DNA from: Oscillospiraceae bacterium
GTDB lineage: Bacteria; Bacillota; Clostridia; Oscillospirales; Acutalibacteraceae
Assembly: GCA_015066345.1 (NCBI GenBank)
Contig: SVOQ01000013.1
Coordinates: 1-64,000 of the forward strand
Direction: 5' to 3'
DNA: 64,000 nucleotides
Positions within the stretch are counted from its first letter, which is position 1. Every line of letters starts with the position of its first letter. The notes beneath the pieces are model-generated. The model ran no database searches, was not told the origin of the DNA, and worked only from the letters and a program-made list of their open reading frames with translations. Of this stretch, positions 9,253-16,563 are shown one piece after another. Made by a program: the position numbers and the translations under genes.

Positions 9253-9288
9253 GAGCCTTGTCCAAGATTCGGGCAGGGCTCGTTTTTT
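9253..9288 (+). terminator. Rho-independent terminator
   Basis: GAGCCTTGTCC (9253-9263) pairs with GGGCAGGGCTC (9271-9281), an 11-bp stem with two G-U pairs, followed by GTTTTTT. It ends the leucine-rich-repeat gene transcript. Confidence 0.9.
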
Positions 9289-9321
9289 GTCATTTTATGT
9301 CGAAGATGAGTGGAAGATTAC

Positions 9322-9350
9322 TTGACTTTGATACTGTTAAATGGTATCTT
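9322..9350 (+). promoter_or_regulatory. Promoter of the TIR-domain gene
   Basis: TTGACT (9322-9327) and TATCTT (9345-9350) are separated by 17 bases and lie 60 bases ahead of the start at 9410. Confidence 0.6.
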
Positions 9351-9409
9351 AAAATAGTGGATGAAATTAAAGTGAGCTTAGGCTTGCTATGTTACTTGGG
9401 GGACTATAT

Positions 9410-11530
9410 ATGGCAGTTTTAAAGTGTAATATATGCGGTGGTGAGTTGGATTTATCTACTGATATGTCCATAGGCGTTTGTCAGTATTGCGATTCAACAA
9501 TTACAATTCCCAAAAACCTTGACCATAAAGGTAATTTGTATAATCGTGCCGTATTTTTAAGACAGAATAATGAATTTGACAAAGCAGCACTTATTTATGA
9601 AGATATTTTAAAGGAAGATAATACGGATGCAGAGGCTCATTGGGGACTCGTTTTAAGTAAATATGGTATAGAATACGTTGCCGACCCTGTAACGGGGGAA
9701 CATCTTCCTACCTGTCACAGAACACAGGCGGAGTCTATTTTATCCGACCCTGATTACCTTGCGGCTATTGATTATTACGATGCTCAATCCGTTTCTGTTA
9801 TTGAGGAACAAGCAAAACAGATTAATAAAATACAGAGTAAAATTCTTGAAATATCACGTAAAGAGCCTCCGTATGACATTTTCATCTGTTACAAAGAAAG
9901 CAACGAGGTTGGTGGCAGAACAGAGGACAGTATTATTGCTCAGGACCTTTATTATGAACTTGTAAAACGCGGGTACAAAGTGTTCTTTGCCCGTAAAACT
10001 CTCGAAAGTAAACTCGGTTCAGAGTATGAACCTATAATTTACGCTGCGCTCAACAGTGCAAGGGTTATGATTGTTCTCGGTACAAATCCCGCTCATTTCA
10101 ATGCGGTGTGGGTTCGTAACGAATGGAGCCGTTTTATAAAAATGGCAAGGGACAGTAAAGTGGAAAAGACTATAATTCCCGCTTTTAAGGGTATTTCACC
10201 GTACGAATTACCTAACGAACTCTCTAATTTCCAGTCCCAGGATATGTCAAAAATCGGCTTTATGCAGGACCTTACGGATGGTATTGAAAGATGCTTGAGG
10301 AATAAGACCGATAATAGTGAGGGAAAGCCGGTTAACGGTGGCGGAGTTGATATACATCAGCGACTTATTAAAAACGGTGAAACCCACCTGCGTTTACAGA
10401 ATTTTGATACTGCAGAAAGTGTTTATTCCACACTTGTTAATGACTATCCCGATGACTATCGTGGTTGGTGGGGTCTTATTAAGTGTAAAACCAAAGGATT
10501 TACTGAGACACAGTGCGATGTGGATAAAATCAACGTATGGTACAGATACGTTTGTCAGTTAGCAACCCCCGAGGAAATTGCCGAAACCGAAAAAGAGTAT
10601 ATAGCGTATCTTAAGAAAGTTTCTGAAACTGAAGTAAGTGTTGAAACGGATAATGTTATAAAAATTGTTGCAAAGCACAGGGAAACTATTGCAGATAATC
10701 AGAATGCCATAAGCACCCTGAGTAATTCCTTGAAGGTTTTTGAGCAACAGTATAAAACACAGGAGAAAATCGATAACGATAATCTCGTGCGAGCAGATAA
10801 GGGGTTAAGGACCAACAAATCCAAATTGTTACGGAAAATGATTTTTGTAAGTGCTTTTGTAGTAATGTTCCTGTTATCAATTTTGCTGTTTATCATCGCT
10901 TTAATGATTGGTGACGATGATAGTCCGGTTTTGATAACATCGATAATTATAGGTCTGCTTTCTTTTATTAACCTTTTCATTGCTCCCAAGGGAAGCTTTA
11001 CGAGTTTTAAAAACCAGATTAACCATTACGAAAAATATCTTGATGAATGCCATTCCTGTCAGGGGAATAACAAAAAAACTTATGAGAATGGCTTGCAGGA
11101 TTATAATAAAAGAATTGAAAATGCCAACAATAATATAAATCTTGCCAGAATGAAAATTGCCGCGTGTAACAATTATCTTAATATAGGCAATGAGAAAATT
11201 GCCGATTTTTGCTTTGCGTTAAAGTGTGCGGCTTTCGGTAAACAAGCTTCGTTTGATGAAAATACCAAGACGCTTCGTGATTTGGCATACGGGTACAAAG
11301 AGCTTGTGGTAAGTACACCTGAAGTTGGGGATAATATTGATGAGGTTGAACCCGAAAAGGAAATTGCGCAAGCGGAAGATGAAAAACGGGTTGAACAAGC
11401 AACACCTGAGCAACAGTACGAATTCCAATGTCCGTATTGTGATACGAAAATAGTTATCGGAACGAAGGAATACAATCAGGGCTTTGCGTTCTGCGGTACT
11501 TGCGGAGCAAAAATTGAGTTTCAAAAATAA
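9410..11530 (+). CDS. Zinc-ribbon/TPR/TIR-domain membrane protein
   Basis: 706 residues from the ATG at 9410 (GGGGG ribosome site 8 bases ahead); an in-frame ATG at 9389 lacks one. Order of parts: N-terminal zinc ribbon (CNICGG...CQYC, residues 5-28); helical TPR-like region; TIR domain from about residue 154 (YDIFICYKES) with a candidate catalytic glutamate near residue 203 in LGSEYEPII; more TPR-like helices; coiled coil; two membrane helices (about 476-498 and 505-525); a C-terminal zinc ribbon (CPYCD...CGTCG, from about 672). Bacterial TIR domains often cleave NAD in phage defence or signalling; whether this one does is inference. It has its own promoter and terminator. Confidence 0.8.
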   Translation: MAVLKCNICGGELDLSTDMSIGVCQYCDSTITIPKNLDHKGNLYNRAVFLRQNNEFDKAALIYEDILKEDNTDAEAHWGLVLSKYGIEYVADPVTGEHLPTCHRTQAESILSDPDYLAAIDYYDAQSVSVIEEQAKQINKIQSKILEISRKEPPYDIFICYKESNEVGGRTEDSIIAQDLYYELVKRGYKVFFARKTLESKLGSEYEPIIYAALNSARVMIVLGTNPAHFNAVWVRNEWSRFIKMARDSKVEKTIIPAFKGISPYELPNELSNFQSQDMSKIGFMQDLTDGIERCLRNKTDNSEGKPVNGGGVDIHQRLIKNGETHLRLQNFDTAESVYSTLVNDYPDDYRGWWGLIKCKTKGFTETQCDVDKINVWYRYVCQLATPEEIAETEKEYIAYLKKVSETEVSVETDNVIKIVAKHRETIADNQNAISTLSNSLKVFEQQYKTQEKIDNDNLVRADKGLRTNKSKLLRKMIFVSAFVVMFLLSILLFIIALMIGDDDSPVLITSIIIGLLSFINLFIAPKGSFTSFKNQINHYEKYLDECHSCQGNNKKTYENGLQDYNKRIENANNNINLARMKIAACNNYLNIGNEKIADFCFALKCAAFGKQASFDENTKTLRDLAYGYKELVVSTPEVGDNIDEVEPEKEIAQAEDEKRVEQATPEQQYEFQCPYCDTKIVIGTKEYNQGFAFCGTCGAKIEFQK

Positions 11531-11540
11531 TTGAATAAAA

Positions 11541-11582
11541 CAAAAGGCTCGTGAGTGAAAAACTCACGAGCCGTTGCTTTTG
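11541..11582. terminator. Bidirectional terminator between convergent genes
   Basis: GGCTCGTGAGT (11546-11556) pairs perfectly with ACTCACGAGCC (11562-11572), flanked by A-rich and T-rich stretches, so it can serve the TIR gene and the convergent SDR gene. Confidence 0.9.
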
Positions 11583-11611
11583 TTTAATTAAAGTTTTGAG
11601 GTTTTATAAAA

Positions 11612-12460
11612 TCAAACACCTGAATATGCGGAGAAACCGCCGTCTACGGGGATTATAACACCTGTTACGAATTTGGAGTATGTCTCATCACTGAGGAAGA
11701 GAAGAGCACCTGTAAGGTCTTCGGGAACACCGAAACGACCAAGGGGAGTGTGACCGATGATTTTCTCGCTACGGGGTGTAAATGAACCGTCCTCGTTATA
11801 AAGAAGGGCTTTGTTCTGGTTGGTTGAAAAGAAACCGGGAGCGATTGCGTTTACTCTGAGACCAACTTCTGAAAAATGAACTGCCATAAACTGAGTGAAG
11901 TTTGAAATTGCCGCCTTGGCTGCTGAGTAAGCGGGGATTTTGGTAAGGGGCTTGTACGAGTTCATTGATGAGATGTTGATAATAGTTGCGTTTTCTTTAT
12001 CAACCATATCTTTTGCGAAAACCTGAGTTGTAAGAAGTGTACCGAGGAAGTTAAGGTTAAATACAAATTCGATACCCTTGGGGTCAAGGTCAAAGAATGT
12101 TTTAATATCCTCAGTTGCTTCAAGGTCACCTGCCTGATATTTTTCTTTTGTAGTGTTACCGCTGGGGTGGTTACCACCTGCGCCGTTAATGAGAATATCG
12201 CAAGTACCGATTTTTTCGTTGATTTCTACTCTTGCGGCTTCAAGGCTCTCTTTTTCAAGAACGTTACAAGCAACACCTATTGCTTCAAAGCCTTCTGCGA
12301 TAATTTCATCCGCTACCTTCTGAGCAGCGTCAAGTCTTAAATCAAGTACTGCAACTTTAACACCCTGTCTTGCAAGGTCCTTTGCGAAACCACCGCAAAG
12401 AACTCCGCCGCCACCTGTAACTACGGCAACTCTGCCTTTGAGATTTTCGTGTTTAAACAT
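11612..12460 (-). CDS. SDR-family oxidoreductase (probable D-mannonate/fructuronate-type)
   Basis: 282 residues. It has the Rossmann nucleotide-binding motif in the form VTGGGGVLCGG (residues 14-24), the NAG-like motif INGAGG (91-96), and the catalytic Ser164/165, Tyr178 and Lys182 in the YSAAK block. The GGGGVLCG glycine pattern and the long insert after residue 97 resemble the SDR-type D-mannonate oxidoreductases that reduce fructuronate in hexuronate catabolism; the substrate is inferred. The gene lies 27 bases behind a TIM-barrel sugar isomerase in the same operon and has a good AGGAG ribosome site. Confidence 0.8.
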   Translation of the reverse strand: MFKHENLKGRVAVVTGGGGVLCGGFAKDLARQGVKVAVLDLRLDAAQKVADEIIAEGFEAIGVACNVLEKESLEAARVEINEKIGTCDILINGAGGNHPSGNTTKEKYQAGDLEATEDIKTFFDLDPKGIEFVFNLNFLGTLLTTQVFAKDMVDKENATIINISSMNSYKPLTKIPAYSAAKAAISNFTQFMAVHFSEVGLRVNAIAPGFFSTNQNKALLYNEDGSFTPRSEKIIGHTPLGRFGVPEDLTGALLFLSDETYSKFVTGVIIPVDGGFSAYSGV

Positions 12461-12487
12461 ATTAAAAACTCCTTTTTTATTATGGGT

Positions 12488-13387
12488 TTATTTACTTCTG
12501 ATTGTTACGCTGTCGAGATTTGCTTTTTTAAGGCAATCATCAAGGGCATCTGCCGCCGCATCAAAAGCGGCTCTGTTTGTGGGATATGTGTAGTCGTCCT
12601 TTAATTGGTCTGCTGTGCCGCCTTCGCCCTCCAACTCTTTAAGTCCGTCAAATACCTTAAGGTGGGGTTCAAGAGTAAGGAAGTGGTCGCCGTCTTTGTC
12701 CTTTGCAAATCTTGTGAGAAGCTCAACTATATTACCGTCTCCGAGACCTGCGGGACGAACCTTACCGCCATCATATAAACAGTCTTTAACGTGGAAATAG
12801 TCAATATAATCCTTTAAAAGCTCGTAAGCGGGTAAAATCTGTTCACCACACTGAATGAAGTTTGAGGGGTCGAAAATACCCTTGATTTTACCGTCAAATG
12901 TTTTATAAATTTCAAGGCAACGCTGGGCAATATCACCGTAAATGTCCTTTTCATTTTCGTGGCAACACCAAACACCGTTTTCGAGGGAGTAGGTGCACAT
13001 TTTATCAAGTCTTTCAAAAACCTCGTCGTGGTATTCTTCGAGGCTCTGACCTTTGGTAAAGAAGAAACTGAACATTCTTATACGCTCGGTGCCGAGAATA
13101 TTTGCTACTTCAACACAGTTTTTAAAATCCTCAAAATGGGGTGCGAAATCGTCTGTAATTTCTATTTTACCGTAGTGTGAACCAATAGCGGAAACGCCTA
13201 TACCGTTGTCATCAAGAATCTTTTTTAATTCCTTTGCCTGTTCTACGGTGTAAAGTGATATGTTACCGTGGTCAAGACCGCGGGGCTCAATATGGGTCAT
13301 ACCGTGGGCTTTAAGAGCGTCAATCTGCTCCATAATGCCGTTGCCACCTTCGTCAGCAAAGGCGGAGAGGTGAAATGAGATAGCCAT
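12488..13387 (-). CDS. Sugar phosphate isomerase/epimerase (TIM barrel)
   Basis: 299 residues of the xylose-isomerase-like TIM-barrel family (AP endonuclease 2 superfamily). Family features include MTHIEPRGLDHGN near residue 30, the metal-site glutamate region NGVWCCHENEKD, GIFDPSNFIQCG, DYFHVKDCLYDGGKVRPAGLGDGN and FLTLEPH. Such enzymes isomerise or epimerise keto-sugars with a divalent metal. It lies between a membrane protein and an SDR, suggesting a small sugar or uronate pathway; the substrate cannot be read from sequence. The ribosome site is AAGGAG. Confidence 0.85.
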   Translation of the reverse strand: MAISFHLSAFADEGGNGIMEQIDALKAHGMTHIEPRGLDHGNISLYTVEQAKELKKILDDNGIGVSAIGSHYGKIEITDDFAPHFEDFKNCVEVANILGTERIRMFSFFFTKGQSLEEYHDEVFERLDKMCTYSLENGVWCCHENEKDIYGDIAQRCLEIYKTFDGKIKGIFDPSNFIQCGEQILPAYELLKDYIDYFHVKDCLYDGGKVRPAGLGDGNIVELLTRFAKDKDGDHFLTLEPHLKVFDGLKELEGEGGTADQLKDDYTYPTNRAAFDAAADALDDCLKKANLDSVTIRSK

Positions 13388-13402
13388 AAATATATTCTCC
13401 TT

Positions 13403-14008
13403 TTAATTCAAAAATATTTCTTTATTGTTTTTTATATATCCGGCACAAAGTCTTAAAAGCTCGTCGGAATTATATTTTTCTTTGAATAGTTCGTCGGCTT
13501 TTTCAATTGCGGGATAGTCCACCGAAGTTTCGCTATCGGGGTCGTACATATTTACCAATGGTGCTACTATACTTGAATACTTGTCGGCACCCACTGCTTT
13601 TAATGCATTGGGGAGCATTGGTACAAGGGGAGCACCGTTGTTTTTAAAAAATGATGATAAAGAGTTTTTGGCATCCTCGTCAAAATATTCGAGGGTGTAA
13701 ATATATTTCTTTTCATCGGGTAAGTTTTCAAAAGCCTCGTTCATATTTGTGGCATTTTCGAGGAATACCTGTATATTCATTGCCACACCGTGTAAAAGCT
13801 CGGTGTCGGCGGTTTCCTTTAATTTTTCTTCGGTTAACACAGAGAAATTCTGCCTTAAATCGTAATCCCGTTTCCAGATTGCACCTTCGCGTTTTAATCT
13901 TTCGCGTCTTTCCCGCGAGGATTTAAGTGCCTTAGTCCAGGCGAAAACAGCTAAAACTATTGCAACTGCAAGTATAAGCCATAAATACCATTGAACACCG
14001 AAAAGCAT
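13403..14008 (-). CDS. Hypothetical membrane-anchored protein
   Basis: 201 residues from the ATG at 14008 (AGGAGTG ahead); a GTG at 14017 would overlap the rsmI stop and is the alternative. The N-terminus has one membrane helix (WYLWLILAVAIVLAVFAWTKAL), then a basic stretch and a soluble helical, acidic domain of about 170 residues. No family recognised. It sits directly behind rsmI and ahead of the sugar isomerase gene in a minus-strand operon. Confidence 0.7.
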   Translation of the reverse strand: MLFGVQWYLWLILAVAIVLAVFAWTKALKSSRERRERLKREGAIWKRDYDLRQNFSVLTEEKLKETADTELLHGVAMNIQVFLENATNMNEAFENLPDEKKYIYTLEYFDEDAKNSLSSFFKNNGAPLVPMLPNALKAVGADKYSSIVAPLVNMYDPDSETSVDYPAIEKADELFKEKYNSDELLRLCAGYIKNNKEIFLN

Positions 14009-14013
14009 GAGTA

Positions 14014-14838
14014 TCACTCCTGTAAACTTTTGTAGATATCGCTCTTTTTAAGTCCTGTTTTCTTTGCAATTTCTTTGGCGGCTTCGTTTTTGGAAAGTCC
14101 GTTTTTCAAAAGCTCCTGAGCCATCAACTTTGCATCGTCAAGGGTAATTTCAACTTCCTCTGTTTCGGGCTTACCCTCAACTATGAGTACATATTCGCCC
14201 TTGGGGCTTACTTCTTTGTGTTTATCACGAGCTTCAAAAAGGGTGGTGCGTTCAACATTCTCGTAAATTTTAGTAAGCTCTTTTACCAAAGCTATTTTAC
14301 GGTCACCGAAATACTCCGCCATATCCTGAAGAGTTGAGGGGAGTTTATGGGGTGCTTCGTAAAAAATCATTGTGCGTTTTTCGTCAACAAGCTCAAGAAG
14401 GTGCTTACGTCTGTTTTGCTTTGTCATTGTAAGGAAGCCTTCAAAGGTAAATCTGCCCGAGGGCATACCCGAAATTGCGAGAGCCGTAACAAAGGCACAA
14501 GGACCGGGCACTGCACACACTTTAATATTATTTTCGTGACAACGAAGGGTTAAATCTTCGCCGGGGTCGGAAATAATCGGCATACCTGCATCGGAAACAA
14601 GCGCACAGCTTTCACCCTTTAAAAGCCTTTCGATAATAACACCGCCACGCTCCATACGGTTATGCTCGTAGTAGCTTACCATGGGCTTTTTTATACCGAA
14701 ATGGTTAAGGAGCTTAATGGTTACGCGGGTGTCCTCGGCGGCTATGAAATCACAGTTTGACAGCACTTCAACGGCACGGGGCGAAAAGTCACCTAAATTG
14801 CCGATGGGAGTACCGACAACGTAAAGTATACCTGCCAT
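14014..14838 (-). CDS. rsmI: 16S rRNA (cytidine-1402 2'-O)-methyltransferase
   Basis: 274 residues of the tetrapyrrole-methylase-like family. The N-terminal YVVGTPIGNLGDFSPRAVE, the AAEDTRVT block, SYYEHN, VSDAGMPIISDPGE and PGPCAFVTAL are classic RsmI motifs, and a C-terminal helical tail (GLSKNEAAKEIAKKTGLKKS) follows. RsmI uses S-adenosylmethionine to 2'-O-methylate C1402 in the ribosomal decoding centre. Its start codon overlaps the stop of the upstream PRTase gene by one base (TAATG), so the two are coupled. Confidence 0.95.
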   Translation of the reverse strand: MAGILYVVGTPIGNLGDFSPRAVEVLSNCDFIAAEDTRVTIKLLNHFGIKKPMVSYYEHNRMERGGVIIERLLKGESCALVSDAGMPIISDPGEDLTLRCHENNIKVCAVPGPCAFVTALAISGMPSGRFTFEGFLTMTKQNRRKHLLELVDEKRTMIFYEAPHKLPSTLQDMAEYFGDRKIALVKELTKIYENVERTTLFEARDKHKEVSPKGEYVLIVEGKPETEEVEITLDDAKLMAQELLKNGLSKNEAAKEIAKKTGLKKSDIYKSLQE

Positions 14839-15386
14839 TATAAAACATTTCCTTCCTTGTCAAAGAGGGGTAAACGCTCAAGATAAATTATATCGTCGCG
14901 GTCTGCCGCGTCACCCTCTGCAAGAATTGTCATATTAGCAACAATTTCGCCTTCGGCTTTGTTTACAAGGGTCTGCACCGCTTTAAGGGATTCGCCGAGA
15001 GAAATAACATCGTCAACAATGAGGACCTTTTTACCCTTCATCTGCTCCGCTTCGGCGGTATCAAGGTAAAGGTGTTGCTCACCCTCGGTTGTGATTGAGT
15101 TTACAATAACGTCAAAAACACCCGTCATATAAAGTTTCGGTTTCTTTCTTGCAACAAAGTATTTTTTACCGCTCTGACGTGACATTTCGTGAGCAAGGGG
15201 AATACCCTTAGCTTCGGCGGTGATTATGTAATCAAATTCAGGCGCTTTTTTAAGAAGTTCGTCGGCACAGGCAACTGTAAGCTCTGCGTCACCGAAAATT
15301 ACAAAAGCCGCAATTTTTAAATCATCATTTAAGCGACAAAGAGGGAGTTTCCTGTCGAGTCCTGCAATTTTCATTGAATGATACAT
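14838..15386 (-). CDS. Phosphoribosyltransferase (adenine PRTase-like)
   Basis: 182 residues from the ATG at 15386, which has AAGGAG at the right distance; upstream in-frame codons to 15422 are not needed. The PRPP-binding loop reads VLIVDDVISLGES (residues 121-133), where most relatives have a T in the last block (ISTGES), and the TAEAKGIPLAHEM segment is typical of type I purine PRTases. It probably salvages a purine base with PRPP; which base is not shown. It is first in a five-gene minus-strand operon that runs to 11612. Confidence 0.8.
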   Translation of the reverse strand: MYHSMKIAGLDRKLPLCRLNDDLKIAAFVIFGDAELTVACADELLKKAPEFDYIITAEAKGIPLAHEMSRQSGKKYFVARKKPKLYMTGVFDVIVNSITTEGEQHLYLDTAEAEQMKGKKVLIVDDVISLGESLKAVQTLVNKAEGEIVANMTILAEGDAADRDDIIYLERLPLFDKEGNVL

Positions 15387-15402
15387 AAAAAAATCTCCTT
15401 TT

Positions 15403-15419
15403 TGCAGTAAAAAACTGCA
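15403..15419 (-). other. Hairpin in the leader of the PRTase operon
   Basis: TGCAGT (15403-15408) pairs with ACTGCA (15414-15419) around five A residues, directly ahead of the ribosome site of the PRTase gene on the minus strand. It may tune translation or mRNA stability. Confidence 0.45.
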
Positions 15420-15436
15420 CAATCTTATACATTATA

Positions 15437-15464
15437 ATTATATAAAATCAGTGAAAAAAGTCAA
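15437..15464 (-). promoter_or_regulatory. Promoter of the PRTase-rsmI-SDR operon
   Basis: On the minus strand TTGACT (15464-15459) and TATAAT (15442-15437) are 16 bases apart. Confidence 0.65.
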
Positions 15465-15482
15465 GCAAAGACCACTTACATA

Positions 15483-15512
15483 TTGAAAAATATAATGTAA
15501 TTATTGTATAAT
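15483..15512 (+). promoter_or_regulatory. Promoter of the DUF1643 gene
   Basis: TTGAAA (15483-15488) and TATAAT (15507-15512) with an 18-base spacer, 30 bases ahead of the start. Confidence 0.65.
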
Positions 15513-15541
15513 CAGTACATTGATTATTAAGGGTGATGAAA

Positions 15542-16180
15542 ATGCATATACCTCTTTGTGAAACTAATGAAATGGAAATATTGAGCTTTGAGGATGCTCT
15601 CAGGAGTGAGGCGGACGGCTCTTTTGAATACAACCGCGAAAAATGGCTTTATGTTCCCAATGCCTATACGGAGTATCGTTATATTTTGGGTACAAGGGGA
15701 GTTAACCCCCTTGTTTGTATCGGTATAAACCCCTCTACGGCGAAACCCGATGACCTTGATAATACGCTTAAATCCGTTGAAAGAACCGCTAAATTTAACG
15801 GTTATGACAGTTTTATTATGTTCAACGTCTACGCCCAAAGGGCAACTAACCCCAAGGATATGGACGGGTCATTTAACGAGTATTTGCACCGCGAAAATAT
15901 GAACGCATTCCGTTACATAATGTCATCCTACGAAAAAGGCAGAAAACCCGCAATATGGGCGGCTTGGGGTACAATTATTGAGAAAAGACCGTATCTTATT
16001 CCCTGTGTAAAGGATATGATTGAAATCGGTAATGAATACGACGCACAGTGGTTTTCAGTGGGTAAAAAATCCGTAAAAGGTCACCCCCACCACCCATTGT
16101 ATCTTAAAAACAACAGCCCCACGGAGGAGTTTGATGTTGTGGGGTATGTTAAAAAACTAAGTTTGCCTGACGGCAAGTGA
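15542..16180 (+). CDS. DUF1643 domain-containing protein
   Basis: 212 residues from the ATG at 15542 (GGGTG six bases ahead); ATG 15536 and GTG 15533 are in-frame alternatives. The DUF1643 core is clear: RYILGTRG, VCIGINPSTAKPDDLDNTL, MFNVYAQRATNP, AAWGTIIEKR and the final VKGHPHHPLYLKN. The function of the family is not established. The last codons (LPDGK and the TGA) lie inside the first hairpin of a repeat array (16159 onward), so the array has set the C-terminus of this protein. Confidence 0.85.
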   Translation: MHIPLCETNEMEILSFEDALRSEADGSFEYNREKWLYVPNAYTEYRYILGTRGVNPLVCIGINPSTAKPDDLDNTLKSVERTAKFNGYDSFIMFNVYAQRATNPKDMDGSFNEYLHRENMNAFRYIMSSYEKGRKPAIWAAWGTIIEKRPYLIPCVKDMIEIGNEYDAQWFSVGKKSVKGHPHHPLYLKNNSPTEEFDVVGYVKKLSLPDGK

Positions 16181-16375
16181 TGTTACTTCGTAGTGAAGTT
16201 GCAGAGCAGTGCTTAGGACCCTCCACCGTCTGACGACGGTCCCCCTCCCTCCTGAAGCAGGGAGGCGAGGCTTCGCAAGTGATTTTGAGGCAAACTTAAC
16301 ATCACTTTTATAGACAGATAAAAACTTCACTGTGCTTTAGCACAACATCACTTTTTGTGTAACAAAAAACTTCAC
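16159..16375. repeat. Hairpin array 1: alternating octamers with covarying stems
   Basis: Left half: hairpin TTGCC-TGAC-GGCAA (16163-16176), GTGATGTT (16177-16184), TAC-TTC-GTA, GTGAAGTT (16193-16200), TGC-AGA-GCA. Right half, inverted: AACATCAC (16298-16305), TTTTAT-AGACAG-ATAAAA (16306-16323), AACTTCAC, TGTGC-TTTA-GCACA (16331-16344), AACATCAC, TTTTTGT-GTA-ACAAAAA (16352-16368), AACTTCAC (to 16375). The octamers differ at one base and strictly alternate in the right half. Every hairpin has a different stem that is still fully paired. A different element (16216-16276) interrupts the middle. Confidence 0.85.
16216..16276. repeat. GC-rich repeat element with two hairpins (B element)
   Basis: GGACCCTCCACC, then hairpin ACCGTC-TGAC-GACGGT (16225-16240), then CCCCCTCCC, hairpin CCTCCCT/AGGGAGG, ending GGCGAGGCTTCGC. 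Related copies lie at 24812-24876, 24907-25033, 47095-47149 and 47187-47250, with the constant words kept and the hairpin stems changed. Confidence 0.8.
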
Positions 16376-16386
16376 TAAATAATAGT

Positions 16387-16508
16387 TGTGGGCAGTTCTC
16401 TTACGGTTATTCATCAGTCAGATAGAAAAACGTAGTTTGATTTTATTTGTTTTTATCTTGAAACGCTTGTTTAATGCGTAATTCGTAATGCGTAATGCGT
16501 AATTAAAA
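16387..16508. repeat. Dispersed short repeats (GGGYAGTTCTCTT and GCGTAATTCGTAAT types)
   Basis: GGGCAGTTCTCTTACGGTTA at about 16392 recurs with changes at about 47149 and 47350. AATGCGTAATTCGTAATGCG from about 16474 recurs at 24744, 26672, 26747 and 46941. Both types are companions of the hairpin arrays. They end immediately before the acyl-CoA ligase promoter. Confidence 0.7.
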
Positions 16509-16538
16509 TTGACATTTATCAACCAATTATGATATAAT
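16509..16538 (+). promoter_or_regulatory. Promoter of the acyl-CoA ligase-iorAB operon
   Basis: TTGACA (16509-16514) and TATAAT (16533-16538) with an 18-base spacer, 26 bases before the start codon. Confidence 0.85.
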
Positions 16539-16563
16539 AACCAAATATTTTTATTGTAAAGGA

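Noticed and set aside
6103-11530. A true Toll-like receptor split over two genes
   Set aside because: Separate promoters and a terminator, and BspA-type repeats differ from animal TLR repeats; kept only as a low-weight idea.
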